Origin: Flaviflagellibacter rhizophilus
Lineage (GTDB): Bacteria > Pseudomonadota > Alphaproteobacteria > Rhizobiales > Methylopilaceae
Length of the DNA stretch: 64,000 bases
Direction: 5' to 3'
Assembly: GCF_033898525.1 (NCBI RefSeq)
Contig: NZ_JAXAFJ010000002.1
Span: 496,001 to 560,000 of the forward strand
Shown piece after piece: positions 38,077 to 46,587 of this stretch; position 1 is the first letter of the stretch; the number at the start of each line of letters is the position of its first letter. The notes under the pieces were generated by a model. It made no database searches and was not told the origin of the DNA. It was given only the letters and a program-made list of their open reading frames with translations. The translations under genes and the position numbers were made by a program.

Positions 38077-38679
38077 TCAGAAGAACCAGGTCACTCCGGC
38101 ATAGATCATGTAGCTTGCGAATGCCGTGATCAGCAGGGCGATCACGGATGCCCCATAGCCCAGCATAACGATGAGGCCGTCGCGCTCCACGAGGCCGAGG
38201 CCGAACACGCAGCACGCCATTCCGGGCGGAATGTTGCCGAGCAGCGGAAACGGCATCAGCAGCACAAGGCCCAGGACGAAGATCATGACGCCGACGCCGC
38301 GTCTCGCGAACGGCGTGGTGAACTGCTCCATGCGCGGCTTGCTGAACCGCTCGAACCGGCGGATCCACGGCACCGAGCGCTCGGCGATCCGGGTCAGCGT
38401 ATCTCGGCCGATGGAACGACGCTCGAGCCGCTCCGGCAGCCACAGGCTCTCGCGGCCGAGCGCAAGCTGCATGCCGAACAGCATCAGGATGCCGCCGCTG
38501 ATGGCGGGGATGCCGGGAGGCATGGGAAAGATGTTCGGAATGGCGAACAGGAGGATGCTCATCCCGAACGCCCGGTTGCTCAGCGCGGCGATCAGCTCGC
38601 CGAGCGTCAGCTTCTCTCCGGGAAAACTGTTGGGCAGTTCGCTGATGAGTTCGGAGGTTCGCGGGGCGCGCTGTTCCAA
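38077..38679 (-). CDS. exoD: ExoD family exopolysaccharide synthesis protein
   Basis: 200-residue membrane protein with four or five hydrophobic segments. The family pattern appears as TLGELIAALSNRAFGMSILLFAIPNIFPMPPG and MIFVLGLVLLMPFPLLGNIPPG. ExoD is needed for exopolysaccharide and nodule invasion in Sinorhizobium, but its molecular role is unknown, and many relatives exist outside symbionts. The gene is divergent from bcsS, 240 nt away. Confidence 0.88.
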   Translation of the reverse strand: MEQRAPRTSELISELPNSFPGEKLTLGELIAALSNRAFGMSILLFAIPNIFPMPPGIPAISGGILMLFGMQLALGRESLWLPERLERRSIGRDTLTRIAERSVPWIRRFERFSKPRMEQFTTPFARRGVGVMIFVLGLVLLMPFPLLGNIPPGMACCVFGLGLVERDGLIVMLGYGASVIALLITAFASYMIYAGVTWFF

Positions 38680-38919
38680 GGTCTTCCTCGTCTGTGCGCG
38701 CCTCTATAGCAGGCATGCCGCCGTACGCCATCTTTCCTGCACGCGCTTCATGGCGCCGCTCGGATGGGCCCAGAGCACTGCCTGTCACCTGTGGTTGCTT
38801 TCGCGCGGCCAGACCGCAACCTCAAGATGAAAGCGCGGGCGGTGAAGAGATGACGCTGGTTGTTCCGCCGGTTGTTAAGTAAACATGCCACTCCTCCTTG
38901 ACGAAGGACAGGCACCGGC

Positions 38920-39633
38920 GTGCGGCTGGCCCTCTGTGCTCTTTTCCTGATGGCCAGCTTTGGCGCGGCTGCCGCCGACGCGGAGCAGCAGACCCGCGCG
39001 CGCAATCTCCTCTTCTTCAGCGGCGCCGATTTCTCGACGCGCTCGGAATTCACCTGGGGCGGCATCGACACCCCGCTTTTCGGCCCGCGTGATCGTTCCG
39101 GTCCCATCCTCCGCATCGTCGGCGGCACCGGCCGCTACAACTATGTCGCGGACGGCGTCGAGGACGGCCAGGTCAATGGCATGGTTACGGCCGGCGAGTT
39201 CCTCGCCGGTTGGCGCGTATTGAGGCAGAAGGTCTACGGCGCGGTTCTTCTTGGCGTCGAGGCCGAGGAGCACCTCATCGATCGCATCGATCCGGACAAC
39301 CACGTCCAGGGGCTCGGCGTCGGGGTGCGCATCGCCGGCGAGGTCTCGTGGAAGCCCACCGAGCGCTGGCGGCTCGACCTTTCCGGCGCCTATGGCTCGG
39401 CCTTCGACCTTTACCGGGCGCGCGCCGCCGTGGGCTACAACGCCTTCTCCACCGTACTTGCAGGCGCCGAGGCCGAGGCCACGCAGAACACGGGCTCCGA
39501 GCAGGCCCGGCTCGGGCTCTTCGTGGAGGGCGTGCGTCTTGGCCGCCTGTTCCTAAAGGCCTCCGCTGGCGGCGTGTATGACACGGACGGCTTCGGCGGC
39601 TATGGCCGCGTCGGCGCGGACATCTACTGGTAG
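38920..39633 (+). CDS. bcsS: BcsS-like exported protein (cellulose biosynthesis associated)
   Basis: 237 residues with a signal peptide (about 1-19). The mature part is a repetitive beta-rich chain ending in Trp, such as LLFFSGADFSTRSEFTWGGIDTPLF and the C-terminal YGRVGADIYW, typical of outer-membrane beta-barrels and of the alphaproteobacterial BcsS family. No bcsA or bcsB is nearby. The GTG start (38920) gives a good signal sequence. Confidence 0.75.
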   Translation: MRLALCALFLMASFGAAAADAEQQTRARNLLFFSGADFSTRSEFTWGGIDTPLFGPRDRSGPILRIVGGTGRYNYVADGVEDGQVNGMVTAGEFLAGWRVLRQKVYGAVLLGVEAEEHLIDRIDPDNHVQGLGVGVRIAGEVSWKPTERWRLDLSGAYGSAFDLYRARAAVGYNAFSTVLAGAEAEATQNTGSEQARLGLFVEGVRLGRLFLKASAGGVYDTDGFGGYGRVGADIYW

Positions 39634-39796
39634 GCCGGTGCCGCTTCCGCGTGCATCGGGTGCCCACCTAAACCTCTTGCAATGACTCACCGCCTTGCGG
39701 AAGGTTGCCGTGGTCCTGTACACGGCCCGCGCACGCGGCGCCGGGGATCCCAATGACGGCGGCGATCAGTGCCCGCCAACGGAGAACAGGTCCCGG

Positions 39797-40711
39797 ATGG
39801 AGTATTTTCTCCAGCAATTGATCAATGGCATTTCGCTCGGTTCGATCTACGGCCTCATCGCCATCGGCTACACGATGGTCTACGGCATCATCGGCATGAT
39901 CAATTTCGCCCATGGCGACATCTTCATGATCTCGACCATGGTCTCGCTCGTCATCCTGGTGGCGCTCGCCACCTTCGGCATCGCCAGCATTCCGGTCATC
40001 ATCCTCACCATCCTCGTAGTCTCGGTGCTGCTGACGGCGCTCTACGGCTGGACGGTGGAGCGCATGGCGTACCGCCCCTTGCGCGGATCGTTCCGGCTGG
40101 CGCCGCTGATTTCCGCCATCGGCATGTCCATCGTGCTGCAGAACTACGCGCAGAACGCACAGGGTGCCGACAAGAAGGCCTTCACCGCGCTCATTCCCGG
40201 CGGCATCGAGTTCTTCAAGGACGCCGAGTTCTCCGTCTGGCTGCAATATTCCCAGATCGCCGTGATGGTGATGACCGTCGTGGTGCTCCTGATCTTCACC
40301 TACGTCGTGACCAGGACGCCGTTCGGCCGCGCCCAGCGCGCCTGCGAGCAGGACATCAAGATGGCCTCTCTGCTCGGCATCAATGTCGATCGCACCATTT
40401 CGCTGACCTTCGTCCTGGGTGCGGCGCTCGCCGCCGTCGCCGGGCTGATGCACCTGCTCTATTACGGCGTAACGGACTTCTATGCGGGCTTCGTCGTCGG
40501 CATCAAAGCCTTCACGGCGGCGGTGCTGGGCGGCATCGGCTCCCTTCCCGGCGCGGTTCTCGGCGGCATCACCATCGGCCTGATCGAGACCTTCTTCGCC
40601 GGCTATGTGTCCGTGGACTACAAGGACGTGGCCGCTTTCTCGATCCTGTCCATCGTCCTGATCTTCATGCCCACCGGTCTCCTCGGCCGTCCCGAAGTCG
40701 AGAAGGTGTGA
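39797..40711 (+). CDS. livH: Branched-chain amino acid ABC permease LivH
   Basis: 304-residue inner-membrane subunit with about eight helices and the LivH signature ISLGSIYGLIAIGYTMVYGIIGMINFAHGD at the N-terminus. GIKAFTAAVLGGIGSLPGAVLGG near 235 is the cytoplasmic coupling loop region. I used ATG 39797, preceded by GGAGAACAGG. It heads a compact operon livH-livM-livG-livF-DUF6867-livJ-type. Confidence 0.96.
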   Translation: MEYFLQQLINGISLGSIYGLIAIGYTMVYGIIGMINFAHGDIFMISTMVSLVILVALATFGIASIPVIILTILVVSVLLTALYGWTVERMAYRPLRGSFRLAPLISAIGMSIVLQNYAQNAQGADKKAFTALIPGGIEFFKDAEFSVWLQYSQIAVMVMTVVVLLIFTYVVTRTPFGRAQRACEQDIKMASLLGINVDRTISLTFVLGAALAAVAGLMHLLYYGVTDFYAGFVVGIKAFTAAVLGGIGSLPGAVLGGITIGLIETFFAGYVSVDYKDVAAFSILSIVLIFMPTGLLGRPEVEKV

Positions 40712-40715
40712 TCCC

Positions 40716-42134
40716 ATGTCCGTCGAGACAGTCCAGACCGCGCCCGAGGAAGCCCCGGTCGCGCCCTCCCCTGTAAAGCAGCCCCACCCGGCCTTCGCGC
40801 TCATCAAGGACGCCGCGATCTGGGGCGCCATCACGGTGCTGCTGACCGGGCCCATTATCGGCCTCAAGACGGTGGCGGTCGGCGGCCGCTATGTGTTCGA
40901 GCCCCATTGGGGTGTGGTGTTCTCGCTCGCCGCCATCGTCTTCTTCGGCCGCATCTTCCTGAACCTCACCATCTGGCGCAATCCGACCAACGCCAGCACC
41001 CGCGCGGCCAAGGGCACCGCCCTCGACACCCCCGCCGCGCGCGCTGGACGCAAGGCGCTGGTGCCGCTGATGATCCTTGTCGCCATCGGCTTCCCGTTCC
41101 TGTCCATCTGGCTTTCCGGCGGCCTGCAAACCGGGCGGTACTGGATCGACCTCGGCATCCTGGTGATGACCTATGTCCTGCTCGGCTGGGGGCTCAACAT
41201 CGTGGTCGGCCTCGCCGGCCTGCTCGATCTCGGCTACGTCGCGTTCTACGCGGTGGGCGCCTATTCCTTCGCGATCCTGTCGATGAATTTCGGCATGTCG
41301 TTCTGGGTGTGCCTGCCCCTTGCAGGGTTGTTCGCGGCCATGTTCGGCATCATGCTGGGCTTCCCCGTGCTCAGGCTCAGGGGCGACTACCTGGCCATCG
41401 TGACGCTCGCCTTCGGCGAGATCATCCGCCTCGTCCTCATCAACTGGCGTGAATTCTCGGGCGGCGCGTCGGGCATCAACCAGATCCCCCGCCCCAGCTT
41501 CTTCGGGCTGGAATTCACCGCCACGGGCGAGAACAGCTTCGCTGCCTTCTTCGGCATCCCGTTCTCGCCGGTGCATCGCCTCATCTTCTTCTACTACGTC
41601 ATCCTGGCGCTCGCCTTTGTCACCCTGCTGGTCACGATCCGCCTGCGCCGCCTCCCCATAGGGCGCGCCTGGGAAGCCTTGCGCGAGGACGAGATCGCCT
41701 GCCGCTCGCTCGGGATCTCGGTGGTCAACACCAAGCTCACGGCGTTCGCGCTGGGCGCCATGTTCGGCGGCTTCGCCGGAACCGTGTTCGCGGCGCGGCA
41801 GGGCTATATCAGCCCCAACGACTTCTCGTTCCTGCAGTCCGCGCTCATCGTCGCCATCGTGGTGCTGGGAGGCCTCGGCTCGAACATCGGCGTGGTCTTC
41901 TCGGCGCTGGTGATGATCGGCGGCATCGAGATGCTGCGAAATCTCGGCTTCGTCCGTGAGATCTTCGGGCCCGGCTTCGATCCCACGCAGTACCGCATGC
42001 TCATCTTCGGCCTCGTCATGGTGGTCATCATGGTGTGGAAGCCGCGCGGGCTCATATCCTCGCGCTCGCCCACGGTGTTCCTGAAGGAGAAGAAGATCGT
42101 CGGTGCGGACATGGTCAGCGAGGGTCACGGCTGA
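40716..42134 (+). CDS. livM: Branched-chain amino acid ABC permease LivM
   Basis: 472-residue partner permease. An N-terminal extension (about residues 1-125) with two membrane segments precedes the LivM core, which begins at VMTYVLLGWGLNIVVGLAGLLDLGYV and contains FPVLRLRGDYLAIVTLAFGEIIRLV and AGTVFAARQGYISP. It starts 4 nt after livH and ends overlapping livG by one nucleotide. Confidence 0.95.
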   Translation: MSVETVQTAPEEAPVAPSPVKQPHPAFALIKDAAIWGAITVLLTGPIIGLKTVAVGGRYVFEPHWGVVFSLAAIVFFGRIFLNLTIWRNPTNASTRAAKGTALDTPAARAGRKALVPLMILVAIGFPFLSIWLSGGLQTGRYWIDLGILVMTYVLLGWGLNIVVGLAGLLDLGYVAFYAVGAYSFAILSMNFGMSFWVCLPLAGLFAAMFGIMLGFPVLRLRGDYLAIVTLAFGEIIRLVLINWREFSGGASGINQIPRPSFFGLEFTATGENSFAAFFGIPFSPVHRLIFFYYVILALAFVTLLVTIRLRRLPIGRAWEALREDEIACRSLGISVVNTKLTAFALGAMFGGFAGTVFAARQGYISPNDFSFLQSALIVAIVVLGGLGSNIGVVFSALVMIGGIEMLRNLGFVREIFGPGFDPTQYRMLIFGLVMVVIMVWKPRGLISSRSPTVFLKEKKIVGADMVSEGHG

Positions 42135-43039
42135 TGAGCGGCACCGGCATCATCCTGCGCGTGGAACATCTCACCATGCGCTTCGGCGGCCTCGTGGCCA
42201 TCGACAACCTGTCCTTCGACGCGCGTCGCGGCGAGATCACGGCGCTGATCGGGCCTAACGGCGCCGGCAAGACCACGGTCTTCAACTGCATCACCGGCTT
42301 CTACAAGCCGACCGAGGGACGCATCGCGCTGGTGCGCGGCAGCGATGCCGTGCTGGCTCGCGCCGACGAGATCACCGCCTCGGGCGCGCAGAGCATCGAG
42401 ACGGCGGACGGGGAGCTCTATCTTCTGGAGCGCCTGCAGAACCACAAAGTTTCCCAGAAGGCGCATGTCGCCCGCACCTTCCAGAACATCCGCCTGTTCG
42501 GCGGCATGACGCTTCTGGAGAACCTGCTCGTCGCCCAGCACAACACGCTGATGAAGGCGTCCGGCTACAGCTTCCTCGGGCTGTTCGGCCTCGGCGGCTA
42601 CGGACAGGCCGAAAAAGCGGCCATCGACCGCGCGCGCTACTGGCTCGAGCGCACGAACCTCATCGATCGCGCGGACGACCCCGCCGCCAGCCTGCCATAT
42701 GGCGACCAGCGCCGGCTCGAGATCGCGCGCGCCATGTGCTCCGAGCCCGTGTTGCTCTGCCTCGACGAGCCGGCCGCCGGCCTCAACGCCCGCGAAAGCG
42801 CGGAGCTCAACACCCTGCTCCGCTTCATCCGCGACGAACACCGCACCTCACTGCTCCTCATCGAGCACGATATGAGCGTCGTCATGCAGATCTCCGACCA
42901 TGTGGTCGTGCTGGACTACGGCAAGAAGATCGCCGACGGCGCGCCGGCCGATGTGCGGCAGGACCCCAAGGTCATCGCCGCCTATCTGGGCGTCGAGGAG
43001 GATGAGACGGAAGCCGTGGCGCAGGAGATCCAGTCGTGA
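42134..43039 (+). CDS. livG: Branched-chain amino acid ABC ATPase LivG
   Basis: 301-residue ABC ATPase with Walker A GPNGAGKTT (40-48), ARTFQNIRLF, LPYGDQRRLEIARAM and Walker B LLCLDEPAAGLN. It is longer than the usual 255 residues because of an insertion of about 40 residues (roughly 66-105) between the Walker A region and the Q-loop. Such insertions occur in some alphaproteobacterial LivG proteins. It pairs with LivF, whose start overlaps its stop. Confidence 0.95.
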   Translation: MSGTGIILRVEHLTMRFGGLVAIDNLSFDARRGEITALIGPNGAGKTTVFNCITGFYKPTEGRIALVRGSDAVLARADEITASGAQSIETADGELYLLERLQNHKVSQKAHVARTFQNIRLFGGMTLLENLLVAQHNTLMKASGYSFLGLFGLGGYGQAEKAAIDRARYWLERTNLIDRADDPAASLPYGDQRRLEIARAMCSEPVLLCLDEPAAGLNARESAELNTLLRFIRDEHRTSLLLIEHDMSVVMQISDHVVVLDYGKKIADGAPADVRQDPKVIAAYLGVEEDETEAVAQEIQS

Positions 43040-43758
43040 GCGCCCCCATGCTCGCCGTGCGCGGCGTCCACACCTATTACGGCAATATCCGTGCGCTTGG
43101 CGGTGTGGACCTCGACGTCCATCCCGGAGAGATCGTGGCCCTGATCGGGGCGAACGGCGCCGGCAAGTCCACCCTCATGATGACGATCTGCGGCAGCCCA
43201 CGCGCACGCCAGGGCCAGATCATCTTCGACGGCCGCGACATCACCGGCATGACGACCCACGAGATCGCGCGCCTTCGCATCGCACAGTCGCCGGAAGGCC
43301 GCCGCATCTTCGCGCGCATGAGCGTTCTGGAAAATCTCCAGATGGGCTCCGTCGTCGCGGGCGTGCAGCATTTCGACGAGGATCTGGAGCGCGTCTTCAA
43401 GCTGTTCCCGCGCCTGAAGGAGCGGCTCAACCAGCGCGGCGGCACGCTCTCAGGCGGCGAGCAGCAGATGCTGGCCATCGCCCGCGCGCTTATGGCCCGC
43501 CCGCGCCTTCTCCTGCTGGACGAGCCCTCGCTGGGGCTGGCCCCTCTCATCGTGAAGCAGATCTTCGACGCTATCCGCGAGCTGAACCGCAGCGAAGGCC
43601 TCACCGTCTTCATCGTGGAGCAGAACGCCTATCACGCGCTCAAGCTCGCCCATCGCGGCTATGTCATGGTCAATGGCCAGATCACGCTGAGCGGGCCGAG
43701 CAAGGAGCTCATCTCGCGCGAGGAGGTCCGCGCGGCCTATCTCGAAGGCGCGCACTAG
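43036..43758 (+). CDS. livF: Branched-chain amino acid ABC ATPase LivF
   Basis: 240-residue ABC ATPase. Walker A GANGAGKST near residue 38, QSPEGRRIFARMSVLENL, the signature LSGGEQQML and Walker B LLLLDEPSLGLAP agree with LivF. The GTG start (43036) overlaps the livG stop. It powers uptake together with LivG, LivH and LivM. Confidence 0.96.
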   Translation: MSAPMLAVRGVHTYYGNIRALGGVDLDVHPGEIVALIGANGAGKSTLMMTICGSPRARQGQIIFDGRDITGMTTHEIARLRIAQSPEGRRIFARMSVLENLQMGSVVAGVQHFDEDLERVFKLFPRLKERLNQRGGTLSGGEQQMLAIARALMARPRLLLLDEPSLGLAPLIVKQIFDAIRELNRSEGLTVFIVEQNAYHALKLAHRGYVMVNGQITLSGPSKELISREEVRAAYLEGAH

Positions 43759-43770
43759 GGAGCGGAGAAC

Positions 43771-44127
43771 ATGCAGGGCTTGCTCTGGGAAGTCGGCATT
43801 GCCGATTTCATCATCGTCACGCTCGTCCTCGGCGGCGGTGCGGCGTTCATGACAGGCCGCGCCGTGGCCCGCGGCTGGGAGCCGTTGACGCGCGCGGTCG
43901 TCTGGATGGTGCCCCTCACGGCCGCCGTCCGCTTCATCCACTTCGCGCTGTTCCACGGAACGCTGCTCTCGCCGCAGTTCTATGTGGTCGATCTCATCTT
44001 CCTCACGGCCTTCGCGGTGCTTGGTTTCCGGCTCACCCGGCGGCGCCAGATGATGCGTGGCTACGGCTGGGCCATGGAGGCGGCAGGCCCGTTCTCGTGG
44101 CGGCTGAAAAGCGGGCAGAAGGCCTGA
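43771..44127 (+). CDS. DUF6867-like small membrane protein
   Basis: 118 residues with three predicted membrane helices (about 8-28, 42-60 and 68-86) and the motif RFIHFALFHGTLLSPQFYVVDLIFL. It follows livF by 12 nt and precedes the binding-protein gene. I recognise it as the DUF6867 protein often placed in alphaproteobacterial liv operons. Its function is unknown; a role in assembly or regulation of the transporter is only a guess. Confidence 0.75.
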   Translation: MQGLLWEVGIADFIIVTLVLGGGAAFMTGRAVARGWEPLTRAVVWMVPLTAAVRFIHFALFHGTLLSPQFYVVDLIFLTAFAVLGFRLTRRRQMMRGYGWAMEAAGPFSWRLKSGQKA

Positions 44128-44222
44128 TTCACGGGCTTTCCATGCGCGCGGCGCCGTGCACAATGCAATGTCCGGTTTAGAAGCCCGGCCCTGAACAAGA
44201 GGCCTTCATGAAGGAGATGGCG

Positions 44223-45338
44223 ATGACCAACAAGCGTATCGCGGGGCTGCTGCTCGGCAGCGCGCTGGCCCTGATGCCCGTATTCGCTCAGGCGCAGGAG
44301 GCGATCAAGATCGCCCTTCAGGGTCCGATCACAGGTGCGGAAGCAACCTTCGGCGCGCAGATGAAGGCCGGCGCGGAAGCAGCCGTGCGTGACATCAACG
44401 CCGCGGGTGGCGTGCTGGGCAAGCAGATCCAGTTGTCCCTCGAGGACGACAAGTGCGACGGCACGGAAGCCACCTCGGTCGCAAACCGCATCGCCGGTTC
44501 GGGCGTCGTGTTCGTGGCTGGGTCGTTCTGCTCGGGCGCCTCGATCCCCGCATCCAGCGTCTATGCCGAATCGGGCATCGTGCAGATCTCGCCGGCCTCG
44601 ACGAACCCGAAGTTCACCGACCAGCGCCCCGGCCCCGGCATCTACCGCGTCTGCGGTCGTGACGACCAGCAGGGACCGACCGCCGCCAAGTACCTCGAAG
44701 AGAACTTCAAGGGCAAGAAAGTCGCCTTCCTGAACGACAAGTCGCCCTATGGCGAGGGCCTCGCGATGGAAGCCGAGAAGGCCTACAAGGCCGCCGGCGG
44801 CAAGCCGGTCATGTCCGACGCCTTCAACAAGGGCGACACGGACTTCAGCGCCCTCGTTTCCAAGCTGAAGCAGGCCCGCGCCGACGTCATCTACACCGGC
44901 ACCTACCACACCGAAGCCGGCAACCTGCTCAAGCAGCTTCGCCAGCAGGGCGTGCAGGCCACGCTGATGGCCGGCGACGCGCTGGTGTCCGACCAGTTCT
45001 GGACGGTCGCGGGCGATGCCGGCGAAGGTACGCTGATGACCTTCTCGCCCGACCCGGCGAAGGATCCGAAGAACGCCGACATCGTGAAGAAGTTCACGGA
45101 TGCGGGCGTGAAGCCGGAAGGCTACGTGCTCTACACCTACGCCGCCATCCAGGCCTGGAAGGACGCGGTAGAGACCGCCAAGACGACGGACGCTCCGGCT
45201 GTCATCAAGGCCCTGGATGCCGGCACGTTCCAGACCGTGATCGGCAATATCGACTTCGACGACAAGGGCGACGTCACCCTGCCGGGCTACGTCATGTACA
45301 AGTGGTCCAAGGGCTCCTACGACTACGCGTCCAAGTGA
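44223..45338 (+). CDS. Branched-chain amino acid ABC substrate-binding protein
   Basis: 371-residue periplasmic type I binding protein. A signal peptide (MTNKRIAGLLLGSALALMP, cleaved after AQA) leads into IKIALQGPITGAEATFGAQMKAG and the two Rossmann-like lobes, with VGDDDQQGPTAAKYLEENF-type ligand-hinge sequences around residue 145. An ATG 15 nt upstream (44208) lies within AAGGAG, which is more likely the ribosome site, so the start was placed at 44223. It closes the liv operon and is followed by a strong terminator. Confidence 0.94.
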   Translation: MTNKRIAGLLLGSALALMPVFAQAQEAIKIALQGPITGAEATFGAQMKAGAEAAVRDINAAGGVLGKQIQLSLEDDKCDGTEATSVANRIAGSGVVFVAGSFCSGASIPASSVYAESGIVQISPASTNPKFTDQRPGPGIYRVCGRDDQQGPTAAKYLEENFKGKKVAFLNDKSPYGEGLAMEAEKAYKAAGGKPVMSDAFNKGDTDFSALVSKLKQARADVIYTGTYHTEAGNLLKQLRQQGVQATLMAGDALVSDQFWTVAGDAGEGTLMTFSPDPAKDPKNADIVKKFTDAGVKPEGYVLYTYAAIQAWKDAVETAKTTDAPAVIKALDAGTFQTVIGNIDFDDKGDVTLPGYVMYKWSKGSYDYASK

Positions 45339-45365
45339 TCGCGTAGCCGCAAGGCTGCAAAAACG

Positions 45366-45392
45366 GCCCGCTCCTCACGGAGCGGGCTTTTT
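45366..45392 (+). terminator. Rho-independent terminator of the liv operon
   Basis: GCCCGCTCC and GGAGCGGGC form a perfect 9-bp stem with a TCAC loop, followed by TTTTT. Confidence 0.92.
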
Positions 45393-45404
45393 CATGGGCT
45401 GCCC

Positions 45405-45638
45405 TCAGGCATCGCCTTCGGATGTAAGGTCCGCGTCGCCCACTTCAGGTGACGCAAGGCTCAGTTCGGCGGCGCTGTTGGAGCGTACCGCCTCGGCAAC
45501 ATTCTCCACGCTTTGATCGCATTCCGGATGGCGCGCGACGATGTCTTCGGCCCGGGCCAGAGTCTCGCTTGGCTCCACTACGGGATTGGCAGCGCTGGTG
45601 TCCGCGATGTCGATCGCCAGTTCCAGGTTGTTCGGCAT
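45405..45638 (-). CDS. Small acidic protein of unknown function
   Basis: 77 residues, acidic, without membrane or secretion signals. The ATG at 45636-45638 is preceded by a strong GGAGGAAC, which supports a real gene. The sequence (NNLELAIDIADTSAANPVVEPSETLARAEDIVARHPECD) has one cysteine and no recognised domain. It shares the minus strand with ccdA, 58 nt further upstream. Confidence 0.55.
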   Translation of the reverse strand: MPNNLELAIDIADTSAANPVVEPSETLARAEDIVARHPECDQSVENVAEAVRSNSAAELSLASPEVGDADLTSEGDA

Positions 45639-45695
45639 GAGCGTTCCTCCGTGCTGTGAACCCAACACATACCCGTGAAGAGGGTTCCGGAACGA

Positions 45696-46427
45696 TCAGC
45701 CAAGATTTCCCAATGCGGGGAAAGTTTCGAGCAGCCAGAACGAAAGCCGCGTCGTCCATCCGGCAAGAAAAGCGATGCCAACAAGCACCAGAAGCACCCC
45801 GACAACTTGCTCCACGCGATGGATGTGGCGACGAAATCTGGCAAGAAATCGGGTGAACGGCCCCGTTGCGAGCGCGGCCATGATGAAGGGCAGGCCCAGC
45901 CCGGCAGCATAGACCGCCAGCAGCCCTGCCCCCCGCGTCACCGTTGCTTCAGCCGCCGCCACCGTCAGCACCGCGGCAAGCACGGGTCCGATGCAGGGCG
46001 TCCAGCCAAAGCCGAAGGCCAGCCCCATCACATACCCGCCCCATGGCCCCACCGGCCGTTGAGGGTTGAACCGCGCCTCGCGGTAGAGGAAACCGAGCCT
46101 GAACAGGCCCATGAAGTGCAATCCCATCACGATGATGGCGACCCCTGCCGCAACGGTCAGCCAGTCGAGATGCTGGCGGATCACGCCGCCCAGCACGGAC
46201 GCCGTTGCGCCAAGCGCCACGAAGACCGTCCCGAACCCCAGCACAAACAGCACGGCCGTGAACAGCGCACGCCGGAGCACGGCGCTTTCACGCTCGCGCG
46301 CCGACATCTCGTCCAGCGTCACGCCCGCCAGATAGCTGAGATAGGCCGGCACCAGCGGCAGCACGCAGGGCGTGAGGAAGCTCAGCATGCCGGCGAGGAA
46401 GACGGCGGGAAGCGTGACATCGGCCAT
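45696..46427 (-). CDS. ccdA: Thiol-disulfide transporter CcdA
   Basis: 243-residue inner-membrane protein with six helices, which passes electrons from cytoplasmic thioredoxin to periplasmic thiol proteins (cytochrome c maturation or DsbD-like pathways). The two redox cysteines are in FLTPCVLPLVPAYLSYL near residue 22 and FGWTPCIGPVLAAVLTV near 140. No cytochrome c maturation genes are next to it. Confidence 0.92.
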   Translation of the reverse strand: MADVTLPAVFLAGMLSFLTPCVLPLVPAYLSYLAGVTLDEMSARERESAVLRRALFTAVLFVLGFGTVFVALGATASVLGGVIRQHLDWLTVAAGVAIIVMGLHFMGLFRLGFLYREARFNPQRPVGPWGGYVMGLAFGFGWTPCIGPVLAAVLTVAAAEATVTRGAGLLAVYAAGLGLPFIMAALATGPFTRFLARFRRHIHRVEQVVGVLLVLVGIAFLAGWTTRLSFWLLETFPALGNLG

Positions 46428-46587
46428 GCGCGCCTTCTAGGCCGCCCCGCCCGTCTTGGCCATTGCGCAGGTTGTCCACGTGGATCAACCCGTCGTGACG
46501 CGCAGCCCCGCTTGCCCGCGCCGGGTGCCCCCTCTAGAAGAGCGGCAAGCATCCCGTCCGGCACATCTTTTCACGAGGCGCATCCTC

